Shown here: positions 21,261 to 34,100 of the stretch, one piece after another
How the letters are laid out: the number at the start of each line of letters is the position of its first letter
Position numbering within the stretch: position 1 is the first letter of the stretch
Position numbers and translations under genes: made by a program
Source of the DNA: Symbiodinium natans
Taxonomy: Eukaryota > Sar > Dinophyceae > Suessiales > Symbiodiniaceae
Direction of reading: 5' to 3'
DNA length: 64,000 nt
Assembly (NCBI GenBank): GCA_905221605.1
Contig: CAJNDS010002301.1
Location: 310,462 to 374,461, forward strand
The notes under the pieces: generated by a model
What the model was told of the DNA's origin: nothing
The model's input: only the letters and a program-made list of their open reading frames with translations
The model's database searches: none

Positions 21261-23039
21261 TTAATGCCTGGCGACCTGAACTGACCAGAAGTTGACCCAC
21301 TCGAGCTGGGATTGTAGCACCAGAATGCGGATGCAGCTGACCGGGCTGACGGGCATCTTGGGAGGATCACTGACCCCCTCCTCCCAGTAGAGTGCCCTCT
21401 CCCCCTTCACCGGCAACACATCATGAAACTTCGTGCACGTGCCTGTGCCATATGTTGTGCTGCTGGCTACTTGGATCATACCATTCCCAAGAAGATCCTT
21501 GGGGTAAAAGTCGCTTCCAAACTCGAAAAGTAAAGCCTTCACAGTAATTCCCGTCTTGAAAGATAGCGTGACATGCTGGCCGGCTTGAACATGGCTCGCC
21601 CACAGCCAGCAGCGCTTAACGCCGCTCTTCTGTTTGGGGCTGGCCGAGAAGTCGCACACATCCTTCCGCTTCGCGGGCTCTCCACCCGGGAAATAAAGGA
21701 ATTTGGTGTCGTAGGTGGGAACAATTGTCAGATTCTTGCTGATGTTGGCCTCTGGATTGTCCCATAAGGTCTTGCCAAACTTCGTGTCCTGCAAGACCTG
21801 AAAGCCTTCGCCCAAGGAGCGAAAGACACCGACGTGTTGGAACAGGGAACCGTGATTCTTGAAGTACTCGATCTTCTTGCCTTGCGTCATGGCCATCATC
21901 CACTGGTTGATCAGGATATCACATGGCATCTGGTCATAGAACAGCAGGAGGAACTGTGCCAGGCGCGTAAGCTCGTTGGACTGGAAGAACTTCCCGATGA
22001 ATCCCAGCTGCGAGAAATCGATCATCCTCCACGGAGCGTTCTCTTTGGACTTGTAGGTCGGCGGGTACGAGGATGTAACGAATTCCGTGATCTTTCCGAT
22101 CCAGCCGTTTGCAAAATTTATGTCGTCCTCAATTTGCAAGTAGTAGGGAGCCAGTGTGGCGGAATAGTACATTAAAAATGCATAATCGATGTTTTGCTTG
22201 GAGCGCCATCTAACACGTTTCGAGTTATCCTTGTAAGTGCAGGCGGGAGGGCATATGTCCAGCGGCGGATAGAACTCCTCCTTCGCGTGCAAGCCGTGAA
22301 AGCGACCCGCGCTGATTAGATCGTGGTATTGCTCTTGAAGCTTGCCGGCTGTTTGATTGACCCAAGCAACATCGAAGTCAGCAAAATGAGCTACGATGAC
22401 CACACTGTTGCGTTCCTCTGGCGAGACGCGGGTGTCGCCCTGCAGGCCAAGCATTAAGGCAACCGTGTCCAGCACATAGTCCTTCTTCCGCTTCACGCTG
22501 CCAAACCCGACGGCGATGGAAACGCTGGGAGGCACGCTGCTTCCGAAGAGCCGCAGCTCTTCCCGCGACACGGTGAACAACGAGGACTCCCTGCTCAGAT
22601 GCCTGCTGGCAGGATCCAGGAGCCTTACTGAGTCCATGCTGGTTGCAACCGTCAGCGGAACTTTTGGGAGTGAGGCATCAGATCCTTTCGATGCGACCTT
22701 TGCTTTCAGGCCCTCCACTTCCTCCTCCAGGGCTTGAATGCGCCGGGTCTTCATCTCCAACACCCGGGTCATTTCTTGGATTTCGTTGTCTCGGCCGAGA
22801 TCTGGAGCTGGCACAGGAGCTGGGGGAGCTGGGGGAGCTGGGGCAGCTGGGGCAGGAGTTGGCTCCAGGCTTGTGGTTGGCACTGATGGCACCTGTACCA
22901 CTATCTGCATCTGGCCCGTCCAATGCAGCAAGGTCAAGTTTTGGACCAGGACCACGACTCCTGCGCAGCAGAACATCCGTCGCACCACCCAGTCACCCAG
23001 CCGCTTTGGTCCGGTCCCAACCGGGCTGTTTTCCACCAT
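21261..23039 (-). CDS. GT54-type alpha-1,3-mannosyl-glycoprotein 4-beta-N-acetylglucosaminyltransferase (GnT-IV-like)
   Basis: GnT-IV enzymes add a beta-1,4-linked GlcNAc branch to the core of N-glycans in the Golgi, using UDP-GlcNAc. The product (about 592 residues from ATG 23039; the frame is open to 23048) has Golgi type II layout: a short cytoplasmic end, one membrane segment (about residues 20-40), a Pro/Ala-rich stem (about 55-80), a short coiled coil (RRIQALEEEVEGLKAKV), then the catalytic domain. Family signatures: VRWRSKQNIDYAFLM, YYLQIEDDINF (the acidic metal-binding EDD), DFSQLGFIGKFFQ and SLFQHVGVFRSL. A C-terminal region follows with SHVQAGQHVTLSF and an ending FWSVQVARH, plausibly carbohydrate binding. 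It is intronless, in contrast to most neighbours, which may point to a retrocopy. Expression and exact linkage specificity are not shown by sequence. Confidence 0.93.
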   Translation of the reverse strand: MVENSPVGTGPKRLGDWVVRRMFCCAGVVVLVQNLTLLHWTGQMQIVVQVPSVPTTSLEPTPAPAAPAPPAPPAPVPAPDLGRDNEIQEMTRVLEMKTRRIQALEEEVEGLKAKVASKGSDASLPKVPLTVATSMDSVRLLDPASRHLSRESSLFTVSREELRLFGSSVPPSVSIAVGFGSVKRKKDYVLDTVALMLGLQGDTRVSPEERNSVVIVAHFADFDVAWVNQTAGKLQEQYHDLISAGRFHGLHAKEEFYPPLDICPPACTYKDNSKRVRWRSKQNIDYAFLMYYSATLAPYYLQIEDDINFANGWIGKITEFVTSSYPPTYKSKENAPWRMIDFSQLGFIGKFFQSNELTRLAQFLLLFYDQMPCDILINQWMMAMTQGKKIEYFKNHGSLFQHVGVFRSLGEGFQVLQDTKFGKTLWDNPEANISKNLTIVPTYDTKFLYFPGGEPAKRKDVCDFSASPKQKSGVKRCWLWASHVQAGQHVTLSFKTGITVKALLFEFGSDFYPKDLLGNGMIQVASSTTYGTGTCTKFHDVLPVKGERALYWEEGVSDPPKMPVSPVSCIRILVLQSQLEWVNFWSVQVARH

Positions 23040-26000
23040 CTTTGGCACATAGAAACTTGCACTATAGTTGTTAGCCTAGGGCCTAGCCGTTTTTGCATGC
23101 TTGTCCGCTGAAGTCTCGTGAGTTCGATCGGATAAGGCGTTTTCCCCTCTGATAGGTGATGCGGCCGCAGGGCAAGCTCCAAGTCTCCAAGTTCAAGGCT
23201 CAACAGGTCACAGGTAGAGGGCTCTGTTCGCAGTTCTGGTTCAGGTGATGGACCAAGCCCGACCCTCGCTACCGAACCGACCAAACCCCTGATCATCTTG
23301 GCAAATCTCCGCTGTTTCGCAGGCTCCACACTCAGTCGTGGACAAGCTCTTGTTTGGAGTACGCGCAGCTTGGCCCCATACGTCGAGGAGCCTGCTGAAT
23401 CAGAATGAAACCAAGTGTCCAGAGTCGCGGTTAGGAGTGCGAGCGCTTTAAGCCAAGCCGCGACAAAGACGTCTGCCTCATCAAAGCTCTCGCCTCGGAA
23501 TGTCACCAAGAAGCCGAGAGGTGCGACTGAGATAAGAGCGGCATTGTCAAGTTTTCGTGGGAGGGTCGAGTGCTGACTTTGTCCCCAACTGTTGAACGGC
23601 AAGACCTTAGCAGCTTGGCTTTCAGACTTCCCCCCAGGGTGTCCCATTGTGCATGTGGACAGCAAGGCGAAGCTGAGCCCGCCACACCGGTTGGTGGTCG
23701 CAACGCGCCCGCACGTGGATAGGCAGAGGCCAGGGCTGAAGCGCTTCCTGTCAGAGTGTCGAGATTGTTGAGGACTCTCAGGGCACTGCGCCATCGTTTC
23801 CTCCTGGTCTGTCGTGACAAGAGTTCTCGGTTTCAGAGTCAGACAGCCTCGGCCCAAGCTCGCATCTCAGGAACAACGCACTAGGCGGCAAAGAGATGCA
23901 AAGGTTCGCCTTTCGACTGGGGTGGAAACTCTGGAAGCTGTGGACGCTCGCCAGGCTCTGGCTCCAGGAAGCTTGCGAACTCCGTCTCGGACCTTGCCAA
24001 ATCACGCGATTCCTGCCCGGTCGCCCGGACAGGTCCCCCCCTGTTAGCTGCCCACTCCAACGCTTGCTGCGCCAAAGACCTGAGGCACAGAAATAGAACG
24101 TGCGGCAGTGAAGCCGCCCGCACCCTTGCATTTCTAGGCCCTGCTCCCTGCAAGTGGGATGAAGGTCATGTGTAGGCCCCTCATCGGCTGGCCTCCCAAA
24201 AGGGGCTTCCATGACAGCCGTTGATGACCCCGCATGCTACAGAATGCTGCAGTCGAAGGCCAGCCAAGAATCGGGCCATCTGGTCCCTCTCCAACTGTTG
24301 GCCTGCAAAGCACATAACAGCAGGTCTGATGGGCTGCTGGCAATCAGGCCCCTGCAATGGGGTGCTTCTGGCACACGGGCGCTTGAGGGTCAACCTGCGC
24401 ATGAGTCCGTGGGACTCCCAGGAAACATCCAGGAAACATCTGAGCCCCTTGAGACGCTCGCGTATCACTGGGCCCCAGCTCCTGAGCAAAACAGGCTTCA
24501 AACGGTCCCTGCAAGAACCTCTTTTCTCCAAGGCTCCCTTTCATCACCTCAGTGCGAATTGCTATAGAACGTCTGCGACACTGTGCTTCGCTCTTGAAGA
24601 ACAAACATCCGTCAAGGAGCCGGAAGTGCAGACAATGCTGTAGTTCAGAGTGACACCAGCGGCACTCAGAACCTTCAAAGACGTTGCCCTCAACCCACGC
24701 GTGCGGAATTGTTGTCATGACTGGTGAGACAAGACTGATGCGTGCTTGGGGCTGGTGCCCGCATTTTGAAGCGCCAGTCGGGTGGCTCGGAGGACCTAAG
24801 AATCGTCTGCGCTATCCGGTGGATCTGCTCCAGCAAAACTTCCCTAGCAAATTCCACAGTCAGAGAGTCTCCAGCCGGGGATTGTTTTTGCGGATGGCTA
24901 AAATCTCGAAGTGATCCTGCTGGCATGGCTCCATCGGGCGACGCCCCCCTAGCACTTGTTGGACCCGAGCGCCTGCGCCATGATCGAGCCCCACAGCGTG
25001 CCTGCTTGTCCAGCTCATGGAAGTTCATCATGGAAGCTATTTCAAGCTACGTCTCGGAGCACATGGCACTGTAGATCCTACGCGAACCTCAAAGAATGAC
25101 CCGGCCTCCTTTGAGCACTTCGTCCGTAAGGATGCGCTCCCACAAACCCCCTGCAGACCGGGTTCGAAGGGTTCGAGCTGTTCCGCGTCTTGACCTCGCA
25201 ACTCTGAAAGGGTCTGCGGGCGTGGCTTTGGTAGAAGCGGCCGATGCGAAGCCAGGGTGACGCTGCCTGTTGTGTGCCGATGCGCTGACGTGGCAGACGA
25301 GGGATTTCCGACACACGGCGTCGCATCTTTTGTGCCAAGCTCCAGGTCACATCAGGTCACACCAATCAGGTTCACGAGTTCTTGAGCTTCAGTCGCTGCT
25401 TAGGGGTTCCCAAGCTCCCAAGGATTTACACAAGTTGGGTGGTACGAGATGTTTCGAGTTCGGCGCACCTCGGAGGCTGGCTCGCAGCCGAAGAGCTGCC
25501 TTTCCTCGGATGCGCAACAGAAGAAAAAGCATTCAGTAGAGGAGTGAAGGTAGAGTGGAGTATAGCTGAGCAAGTGTCTCGCGTTCCGCAATGCAGGGCT
25601 TCAGTGCTTCGGAGCTTTGTAGACTTTAGGGAGCTGCTGCCGGAGCTTGGGCATGCGCTTCAGCAGGCAGCCACCCCCGAATTTCGTCTCCGTGTACCTT
25701 GTCACGAGAGGCAACTACCGAACGGACAATCCTTGCTGGCGACTTTGCAAAAACTGGCCTCTTTGGAGGCTTCATACTTTACATGTTAAAGGTGCCATGA
25801 GCGCCTCCAAAGCGTACAGGGCATCCGACGGCGCCGGTGCCGATGCCGACGCGCGCCTATCTCAACCCTTTTTCTGGCAACAGCCACAGGAAACAACTTG
25901 CAGATGCTCAGGCCGATGCCAGCGGCCGGCGACCGTTCCATTCGGAGGACGTTGCAGTTCCTGGGGAACCGCTCCAATGACCCTTGCAGGTGACTTGCAG

Positions 26001-29000
26001 TGATTCATTGGTGTCCTCTTGACTGTCGAGGTCATCAAAAGGCCTCAGTGAAATTCCAAGCTTTAAGAACTTTACGCAAAGCGTAGATGAAGTTGACGAC
26101 AGACTTTCGAGGTCGGTACCCCTTTGTTGGTTGCTGTGGACCAGGTGCCTTCGCGCACATGTCGCACTCCCACTCACATGCTCTCTTACGGGGGGGGTGC
26201 TTAAGCAAGCAGAGGCTGACCCCAGACGGTGCTTCGGATTCTGTTTTATGGGAGGTGCTTTGGCCTTGGATTGTGGGATCTCGGCATGGGACCTGGGAGG
26301 TGCTCTTTGTGCTTTGGATTGTAAGGGATTTACTAGTGGCGCTGAGACCTGAAGGCGTAGGGAGGGGCCCGGGTATAGGATGTGAGGTTCAGCCTCTGAT
26401 TTGCTGCTAAAATTTTGGGGGCTCTCTGGGAGGAGATCCTCCTCCTCCTCGCTTGGCCGGGCGGTGGGCAGCGCTGCCGCCGCGGGGCTCGGGCCAAGCA
26501 CCTGCCACGTGAGTTGGGGAAAACCATGGGAAACTCTCCTTCTCCCCCTTGTTTCTGCTCGATGCGGGGGCGGATGGGAACTCAGCTGCTCAACCCCTTC
26601 ATCTCCCGTGCTCTCCTCGCCGGGTCTCAGCCCCCGGAGTACTTCTCATCAGAGAATCCCTGGGTGCCCTACTGAGTGCCGCAATCGAGAAACGACACCA
26701 CCGAATGATCCCTGCAGTGCCCGTGGAACTACGTTGGGGGGGAGTGGCGACGTTCGAAGCATTGGCCCTCACACTTCCCAGGCCTCCCTCCCCTCCCTCC
26801 CCACGCTTTGTAAAAGAAGCCTCGAACTGGAAGACAACGAACACTTTCTTCTGGCTGTCCGCAGGTGACGATACGGGATGCGCCTCAGACATCGTTGCAC
26901 CGGGTCGGAGCCCATGACCAACGGACAGCACGCGACAACTGCCCGTGCATCATGCTGTCTGGCTTGAGGCAGAGGCGGCCAGGGACAGCACGTCTCCATG
27001 TTCCAGCGCATGCTCTCCTGTACCTGCACGATCTTTGAAAGGAGCGAGTCAGGGCTTGTGTACATGTCTGTCGAACATCGAGTGCATTTCCATCCAAGGC
27101 CCCGGCTTCTGTCCATGTGCTTTCCATTCAGGAAGAACGAATTCTGTGACAGGCAGATGACGCCAAAGGACACCTGGATTTTTGTGACTTCATGAACTAC
27201 TTGCACCCGGCGTGCTCATGCGGAGCTTTTGCTTCGTCAGGCCTGGGGTATACCCAGGTGCTTGGAAGAGCTGCGTGCAACTACCTGCAAGCACCCCAGG
27301 GTTGCCATTTCCCTGGTCAAGTCCAAGGTGGCTCTCATGCCCTGCGAACCTTCAGGTGCTCGCGAGAGATGGTCGAGTGGTTGAACCTTCTCCAAAGAAT
27401 TGAAGCAATCTGAGGCTCGGCGTGAGAGGCTGCTTGAGGCTGGCCTGTTGGGCACCAGAGTCTCCCACACCTTGACGAAAAAGGAAGTGCAAAGAAAAGC
27501 TGCGTCAACCACACCAAACCCAATGTGCTTGTTGGGCTGCACAAGCCCCATCTATACACTAAACTTTGCCCGAAACCACCCAAAGCCATTCTCAACTTGA
27601 CCGGAACCCGGAACCTGCCCAAGTCTCCCCCGAGCTTCCCACGGCATTCGGCTGGGCTGTTCGGCCAAAGATCGATTCCGCTTTGCCGCTGCCCGGCCTT
27701 TGCGTCGACTTGCGGGTTGTTCTGAAGGGTCCCCCTCTTGGTTGGGTACCGTGTATAATCCGAAGTCCTTCTCAAACCAACTCCCGCAACCTTTTGTGCT
27801 AAGGGGCCCTGCCTAACAGGGACCCCCCCAACCTTGTGTACGGGAGCCCAATGGGAGACCTGCAGGAAGAAAGAAACCGCGCAACCTTGCCCGGTTCTTG
27901 CGGGGCTCCGGCACAGCACGCTGTTCGGAGGTCAGCTTGGCCAAATCCACTCCCTCAGCATAGATGCACCTGCGGGCAACAGCAATGCAGAAGACCTCGC
28001 TCGTCAGCGCTAGCAAACTCCACCCAATCTGAGCTCATTGCCACAAGCGGTATGGTGGAACCACCTGCAACCCAAGAAACATGGGCATCAGGACGGCCAC
28101 ATGTGCGCGCGCGAGGGCCCAGCGCTAGGGTCAAGGACGTCCGCATTGCCATCGACTGCTTGAACTCCTCGCATCAGCACGATGATAGTCACTTTGTGTC
28201 ACAGTCTTGCGAAGCACACAATGTGGATGCGAAGTCGCACTCGGTTCGGGTAAGACCATGCGCTCATGCAGCTAGGCCAAGGGCCACATGAATTGAGTCA
28301 TCTTGGGATGTGTGCGAGTGGGCAGCGGCCATGTGGGAGCTAACGCACACGCTCTATTGACGCAATCTGGGACCCCGCTCCCTCGCAACCTGGAGTTCTC
28401 TGCTGGCACTGGCTGACGAGTTTGGCTACCCAGAGGTAGAGGTAGAACCTCGGCCTAGCCTTCGATTTTCCCTCTTCAGGGCTTAATGAGGCCTGACACC
28501 GAATGCACTGGGGCATTCGGCGGTCTTGAAAACGCCTGGAGGATTTGGAGAGCTGTGTAGACGTGGAAACAGGGACGGTCTACGCAGCAGTGCGGAGCAG
28601 AGGCGAGTCGTGCCTGATCGCAACAATCACAACTTGTTGCCCCGTTGCTTGGCGCTCCCTTTGGGTAAGGTTTGCCCTCAGACATCCCAGCGGCTGCGCT
28701 GTTGCCGAGGTTTTTTTCGTGAAGCATCGCGACGCAAACTGTGCAAGGGCTAAATCTTGCCTGCCCCATCCACTTTGAGTGTAGGCCAATCTTTTTCCCT
28801 TGGCTCACAAGCGCATGTTCAGGACAAGGATGCCTTTGATGCCTTCCTGCCTTTGATCCTGGGGCCACTTCTGGTCTTGCAATGGTCTTGCACAAGCTGC
28901 AAAGCACAAAAGCTTGCTGGACTTGGCCCCGGCGAATCAGCGCTTCGCTCAGGGTTTGGAGGTGCTGGCGCCTCGGACAGAATCAGAAGAGAGAACACAA

Positions 29001-29299
29001 CATAACAACATAACAACATAGAACATTCCGCCGCTAAGCAAACTGAAGGTCTATAGCCTATAGCAGTCTAGCATGCCCCCAAGCTGGACCCGTCACAACT
29101 CGTCAGAAACCACCTAGATTCTCTAGATCTTGTGGACTCATTGTCATTGGCTGACTCGAAAGTACGTCATCTTGCCCGTCTGCCTTTCCCTTCACCTACA
29201 GTACAGCCTAAACTCAACAACACCAACATTTTGCTCCTAAACAAATCCAGGCAACCTTTGGCCTGGGAGGTGGAGCTGGGATGCCGATCCTGGGCTGCT
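23040..29299. other. Large unassigned region
   Basis: More than 6 kb with no frame I can tie to a family on either strand. Open frames of 100-300 codons exist (for example 23857-22934 and 27919-27335, minus) but lack domain signatures and read like out-of-frame sequence. The region may hold introns, lineage-specific genes with small exons, or true intergenic DNA. Confidence 0.4.
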
Positions 29300-30340
29300 T
29301 CAGGATCTTGTCTTGCTAAGGTTTGCACCGCAGGCTTTGCAGCGGCACTTGGTAGCCCACCCCGCGTGTGCCGGCACGGGTGCAGCAGCAACCTGACGCT
29401 GAAAGCACTGAGGAGCGGAGAGGAGAGGCGCCCAAGTCCGGATGCAGATTGCTAAGCACGCCGCTCGCTGAGGCGCAGCGGCACCGCGACCTTGAGGCGG
29501 GGGCCTTGGGCAGCCGTGGATGGCTTCGCGCAGCAATGCAACCCGAACGACTGAAGCCCCGCACGGTGGCGGCGGCGGGAGCCCCACCGGCTGGCCCGGC
29601 TGGCCCGGCTGGCCCAGCTGGCCCGGCTGGCCCGGCTGCTGGAGCGGCTGCAGAACCGGCTGGAGCGGCTGCGGAACCGGGACCGGAACCGGCTGGTGGC
29701 CAAGGTGGCTCTGGCCCTGATGGCCCTGGCATTTCTTTCTTCTTTGCTTCAGCACTTGTTTAACAGCAAGCAGAGGGGAGGCCTCGGATTCTGCTCTGCT
29801 GACACCTGGGCGGCGCGAACCCGAACTCCCAAAAGCCCCGAGAAAGTATTCTGAGGCTAGGAGTCCCCACGCCATCCGACAGGTGTGGCCGGCACTTCGG
29901 TCCTCAGTAAAATTGTCGGGTGTCTGGCAGCGCACGCACCAGACCGACAAGAGCCTCTCCAGCCGAAGGTTGGCTGAGGGAACTGTCAGCTCGATCTCTC
30001 CCGAGTCGTACCTGCAGATTCCATGCCCGCCCATTCAGCACAAGACCAGGAATGGTGAGAGGACTGGATCTGGAATGTTCCATTGCCGTTGTCCTTCAGG
30101 ATCTGTCCACGGAGCCTGTGCCAGGGAGCGTGCTCGCGAGGTTCCGGCTTTGAAAGTCCAGAACTCTATAGATTTGCCAAGAAGCCAAACTCCGCTTCCA
30201 CGGTAGCGGCTCAGGACGCCCAGACCAGCCTGGAAACTTCCCAGTAACTGAACTTCGTTGTTGGAACAGGACAAGAAGTGAGCTCGATAAGCCCAAGGCC
30301 GATAGCACAACTCGTCGCACGGCTTGGGGTTTCTGCTCAC
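29300..30340 (-). CDS. Possible gene fragment with Pro/Gly/Ala-rich repeat (low confidence)
   Basis: Two minus-strand blocks look protein-like: near 30240-30110 (contains SWQIYRVLDFQSRNLAS) and near 30010-29870 (contains GEIELTVPSANLRLERLLS, then CVRCQ). Below them, 29735-29570 is a GCTGGCCCG-type tandem repeat that reads Pro/Ala/Gly-rich or Pro/Gln/Leu-rich depending on frame. I cannot join the blocks by splice logic or name a product. Confidence 0.25.
29575..29700. repeat. Short GC-rich tandem repeat (GCTGGCCCG and GGAGCGGCTGC units)
   Basis: Head-to-tail 9-bp units (GGCTGGCCC) followed by GGAGCGGCTGCAGAACCGG-like units. Both strands stay open in several frames because the unit length is a multiple of three. 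Confidence 0.85.
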
Positions 30341-31129
30341 GCTCCCGCGACTTGGGAAGCCTTAGTAGCTGGGAAGTATGACCAGGAAAACGTTGAGAGT
30401 CATTGGCAGAAGCCAGTAATGACTCGTTGTCAAAATTTCAGGCATGGAGCTAAGTTTAGCCCAAAAAACAGACCGCTATTTATAGTTCTTCTGAAGTGCT
30501 GTCGCGCCATATGAAACGCCATGTCAAGCGATTTCTATGGACTCGTGCCGTTTGCACGAGTCTCCATTCTTGCATATGATTCTCAGGTGGAGCATCCAAT
30601 CTGGCAGCAAGCCTGAGCCATTGGGAATGGGATGCTCTCACAACCCTTGTTGTATGTCTACTTCAAGCTTTCAGAGTTAAAGGGCGGGCAGGCAGGCAGG
30701 CAGGACCCGCTCACCCACGCACTCATGCACCCGCCCCGCGCATGTGTGGAGACAAGTTGACTGTCGAATGCAAGCACTCAGGCCTGCTCATGGCAAGAGT
30801 GCATGGCACTGCTCTGCGTTATGAAAGGCTTTGTCGCAAATTATGTCATGTAGGAAAAAGCTGTGCAACGCAAAATTGGCGCAAGAATCCTTCGGTTCAC
30901 GCGGATCAGGCTTCCCACTTCTTGCGCTCCCAAGCGTGGAATTTGCCACGAAGCACATGTGATGTTGACATGGCTTGTGAGGCCTTTCCAGGGTGGTAAT
31001 TGGTTCCGCACACACACACACAATGGGGCATGGCGGCCAAAATCCGAAACCACGGAAACGTGAGGGAACGCCTTAGGGCTTTCCAACTGTTCTGAAACGC
31101 TTCCACGACTGACAAAGGTGCAGCCAAAA
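30341..31129. other. Unassigned stretch
   Basis: Contains a short GCAGGCAGG run at 30689-30704 and a short (AC)n tract at 31010-31021. No gene recognised. Confidence 0.4.
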
Positions 31130-34100
31130 CGCCCTTGATCCTGGGACGAGACAGCAGAGCCTTCCAAAAGCATCGCGATTTGCAGCACTCGGTACACACG
31201 CGTGCATGGAGAACATGGAAGCATGAGAGCAGGCTGAGATCACCACCGTTAACAGCATCTGTGGCGACACCAGCGGAAGACTGGCATGCAAGCTGGCAAC
31301 TTTAGTGACTTCAGCGCTAAACAGAAACTGTGTGTGCAAACGTTTGAAGTTTACACTCAGCCCAGCCCGTACAGTATTGGCCATCTTTTCCTTCCGCGCC
31401 GTGTTCCAGCATGCGAGAAGCTGACTTGTCCAGTAGTACGCCAGCACTCTGTTGTAGCTGGTCCAGCCTCGGGGCAAGCAGGCGTTTGTTGAAAGTCACT
31501 TCACTTCAAGATCTTGCATTGTGCTAGCTCAAGGTGAGGTCCGACAAGCTTGCGTGCGCAGCATAGGTTCTAGGTTTCCACTCTTCGAGATCTTCTCCGA
31601 AATCTCTCAAGACTGGACTGCTTATTTAATTCGCCTCGGCTTCCTGCCGAGAAGCGTTTGGAACAAGCAAACACTGATCCGGTCTCCGTCCCCCAATGCC
31701 AAATTTTGTGCGTCTGGGAGCCCCCCGCCATCGCTTGGAGGAGTTGCAAACCGATGCCGTGGGGTCCCGCCTGTCGGCCGCTCCTAAAGAGAAGGCACTC
31801 CAAAACGCACGAAGACCCCCCCTGGCACCCCTTTTTTGTGAGGCCCTCTTTCCTTCTTTCCTGTGGGCCGGCCTGGCTGCCGCGGCGGCGCGCGCAAGCG
31901 ACAAAAAATCTGTGTCTTGCCGTCTCGGCAGTAGGAATGCGTCAACCTTTCTTTTCTTTTCTGCATGTTTCGAGCCACTGGCCCACATGCAGCAAAGCCG
32001 CAGGTTCGGAAGCCACAAGGTACCACGAGCACCACCTCCATAAAGGCACAGCAAGTGAGCCAGATGACTTCTGAGAGTCCACGTGCGCATCTACAGCACC
32101 CAAGCCACACCTGAGGCTTCGCAGGCTGTCACTGCCGCGCAGAGCACGGAGGGTTCCTGAAAGTGACAGCAGAAACCAACACGGCCAACACATGCCGACA
32201 CTGTCCGCAAAGCTTGGAAGTTCAAGTAAGCTGCGGGGTCCACAGAGACAGAGGAGCGGAGCCGCGCCAAGAAGGCCGTGGCCATCTCCCACTGCCGCTG
32301 ACCACGACTGCCGCAGGCGCGCGCCGCGGCAAACAGAGCCAAGTCTCCTGTCTACAGTGAACGGGGGGGCGGTCGGTTTTGTGCACTTTTGCTTGGGGGG
32401 TGTGCTTCCATGCTGGATACCAGATTCCTAGCTCTCTCTCTGTCTTTCGTGACAGCCTGGCTGAAAGGACTGGAGCTGCATGCCAGACAATGCCATCTGC
32501 GCTCGCAGCCAACAAGCAGACTTGCCCAAGCAATCGGTCAAAGCGTTGAAGGTCGCCATCGATGCAGAACCCTCAGAAGCTGCCAACTCGTGCAAGAAGA
32601 GCGCGTGGCTCCATCGGAAGCTGAATTCACAAGCACTGATGGCCATTGCGTAGATGAGGGTGGACTGCGAGGTGGGTCCTTCTGTCAGAAGAACCTTGGC
32701 TGCACTCAACGGCCGCCAAACATGAAGCAGAACCAAATCATCGCAACATGCGCTTGGGCTGGCATTGCTGAGCCTCGCGCTCGAGAAGACTGCAAGACCT
32801 GGTAGAAGCGCATCGCCTCAGAACTTCATCAGCGCGTCTTGTACAGCTGCCTACGGTCGTGCACGGGCCGCGTACAACGAATCACTTAAGAGCGTACTCA
32901 TGCTACGGCGATCTGCCCCGGCTTTTTCAGGTTGACCAAGTGGCCCAGTCCCACACCCCAGCCTGAGAACAAGCGTCCAGAGCTGCACCTGTTGCCTCGG
33001 GGCCGTGTTTGACCCCGGAGCTCTCCATGGCGAGGAGCATGGTCGCCTTGTCTATGTTCCTACTACCCTTGTCTACCCTTTCAATAAAGGGCTCCGTGTT
33101 ACAACAGGAACCCCAAAAAAGCGACTGCAATTTAGAGAACCGGCTGCTTCAAACAAAGGGCGACCAGATGCCATGCAGTCTAGCGGCCATTTGCTGCCAG
33201 CCCGAGACACTCCTGCAAGAGGAAATAGCCGAGGTCCATGTTACGACGTCCGGCCGAAGGTTCCTGGTTGCTTGTTAACAATCTTTCATCCTTGTTACCT
33301 CAGGTGCTCAGAAACCTATCCGACGAGCGGCGACTCGCGAAGCCCAGAAGAGCCCAAGCCATAGAGCAGCGCCAGCTCCCATTTGCAGCTGCGATCGAAA
33401 GCCGCCAGCAAGCTGTTGTAGGCCATCGCATCAGGTCCTGAAGAGCACCCAGCCTTTGAACCTCAACACCGACGAAGACCACAAGCGACCACTGTGCTTG
33501 CGGTCTCACCCTAATTAGCAAGCAAACAACTCGAAGTGCTAGCTTATGTCCTCAATTACACGCCTACTGGCTCCACAGGCTGTGGACAAAGCACGCGGGG
33601 AGCAGGCCTCCTGTGTTCTGATGCCGCTCCCCCGCTGCCCGCGCAGCCCGCAACTGACCCATCAGACAAAGCCCAAGTTCCCAAGTCTGGCGGCCACCTG
33701 TCAGAATGCGGAGGACCCACTGCAAGCGATCCAAATACTGCAGGGGACTGGACGTGTTGGGCATCGGTCTACGAGTCTTACGAGTCTACAGGGCCTACAG
33801 TGCCTTAGCCTTACAGTCACTTGCAGTCGAGCCTGAGGCAGGCAGCGCTGAAGCTCCGAAAGCGCCCACAGCTGCACTCACAATGGCGGAGTTGAGGCGG
33901 AGCCTTGAATTCTGAAAATCTGCAAGGACGCTGAGCAGGCCCTCCAGCTGTTGTCCCTTTGCCAGGGCATGGAGAACCACTCCAAACACAGCTACGTCAT
34001 GCCGCACCGCAGCCATTTTCAGGAGCTGCAATGTGTGAAGCCACTGTCCTGCTTTGGAGCAAGTCCCAGCCACGGCTGTAAAGAATTGAGGATCCGGGCC

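Noticed and set aside
29368-29763. Collagen-like Gly-Pro-Ala frame on the plus strand
   Set aside because: Created by a short GC-rich 9-bp tandem repeat. The flanks lack Gly-X-Y triplets, and the opposite strand is equally open.
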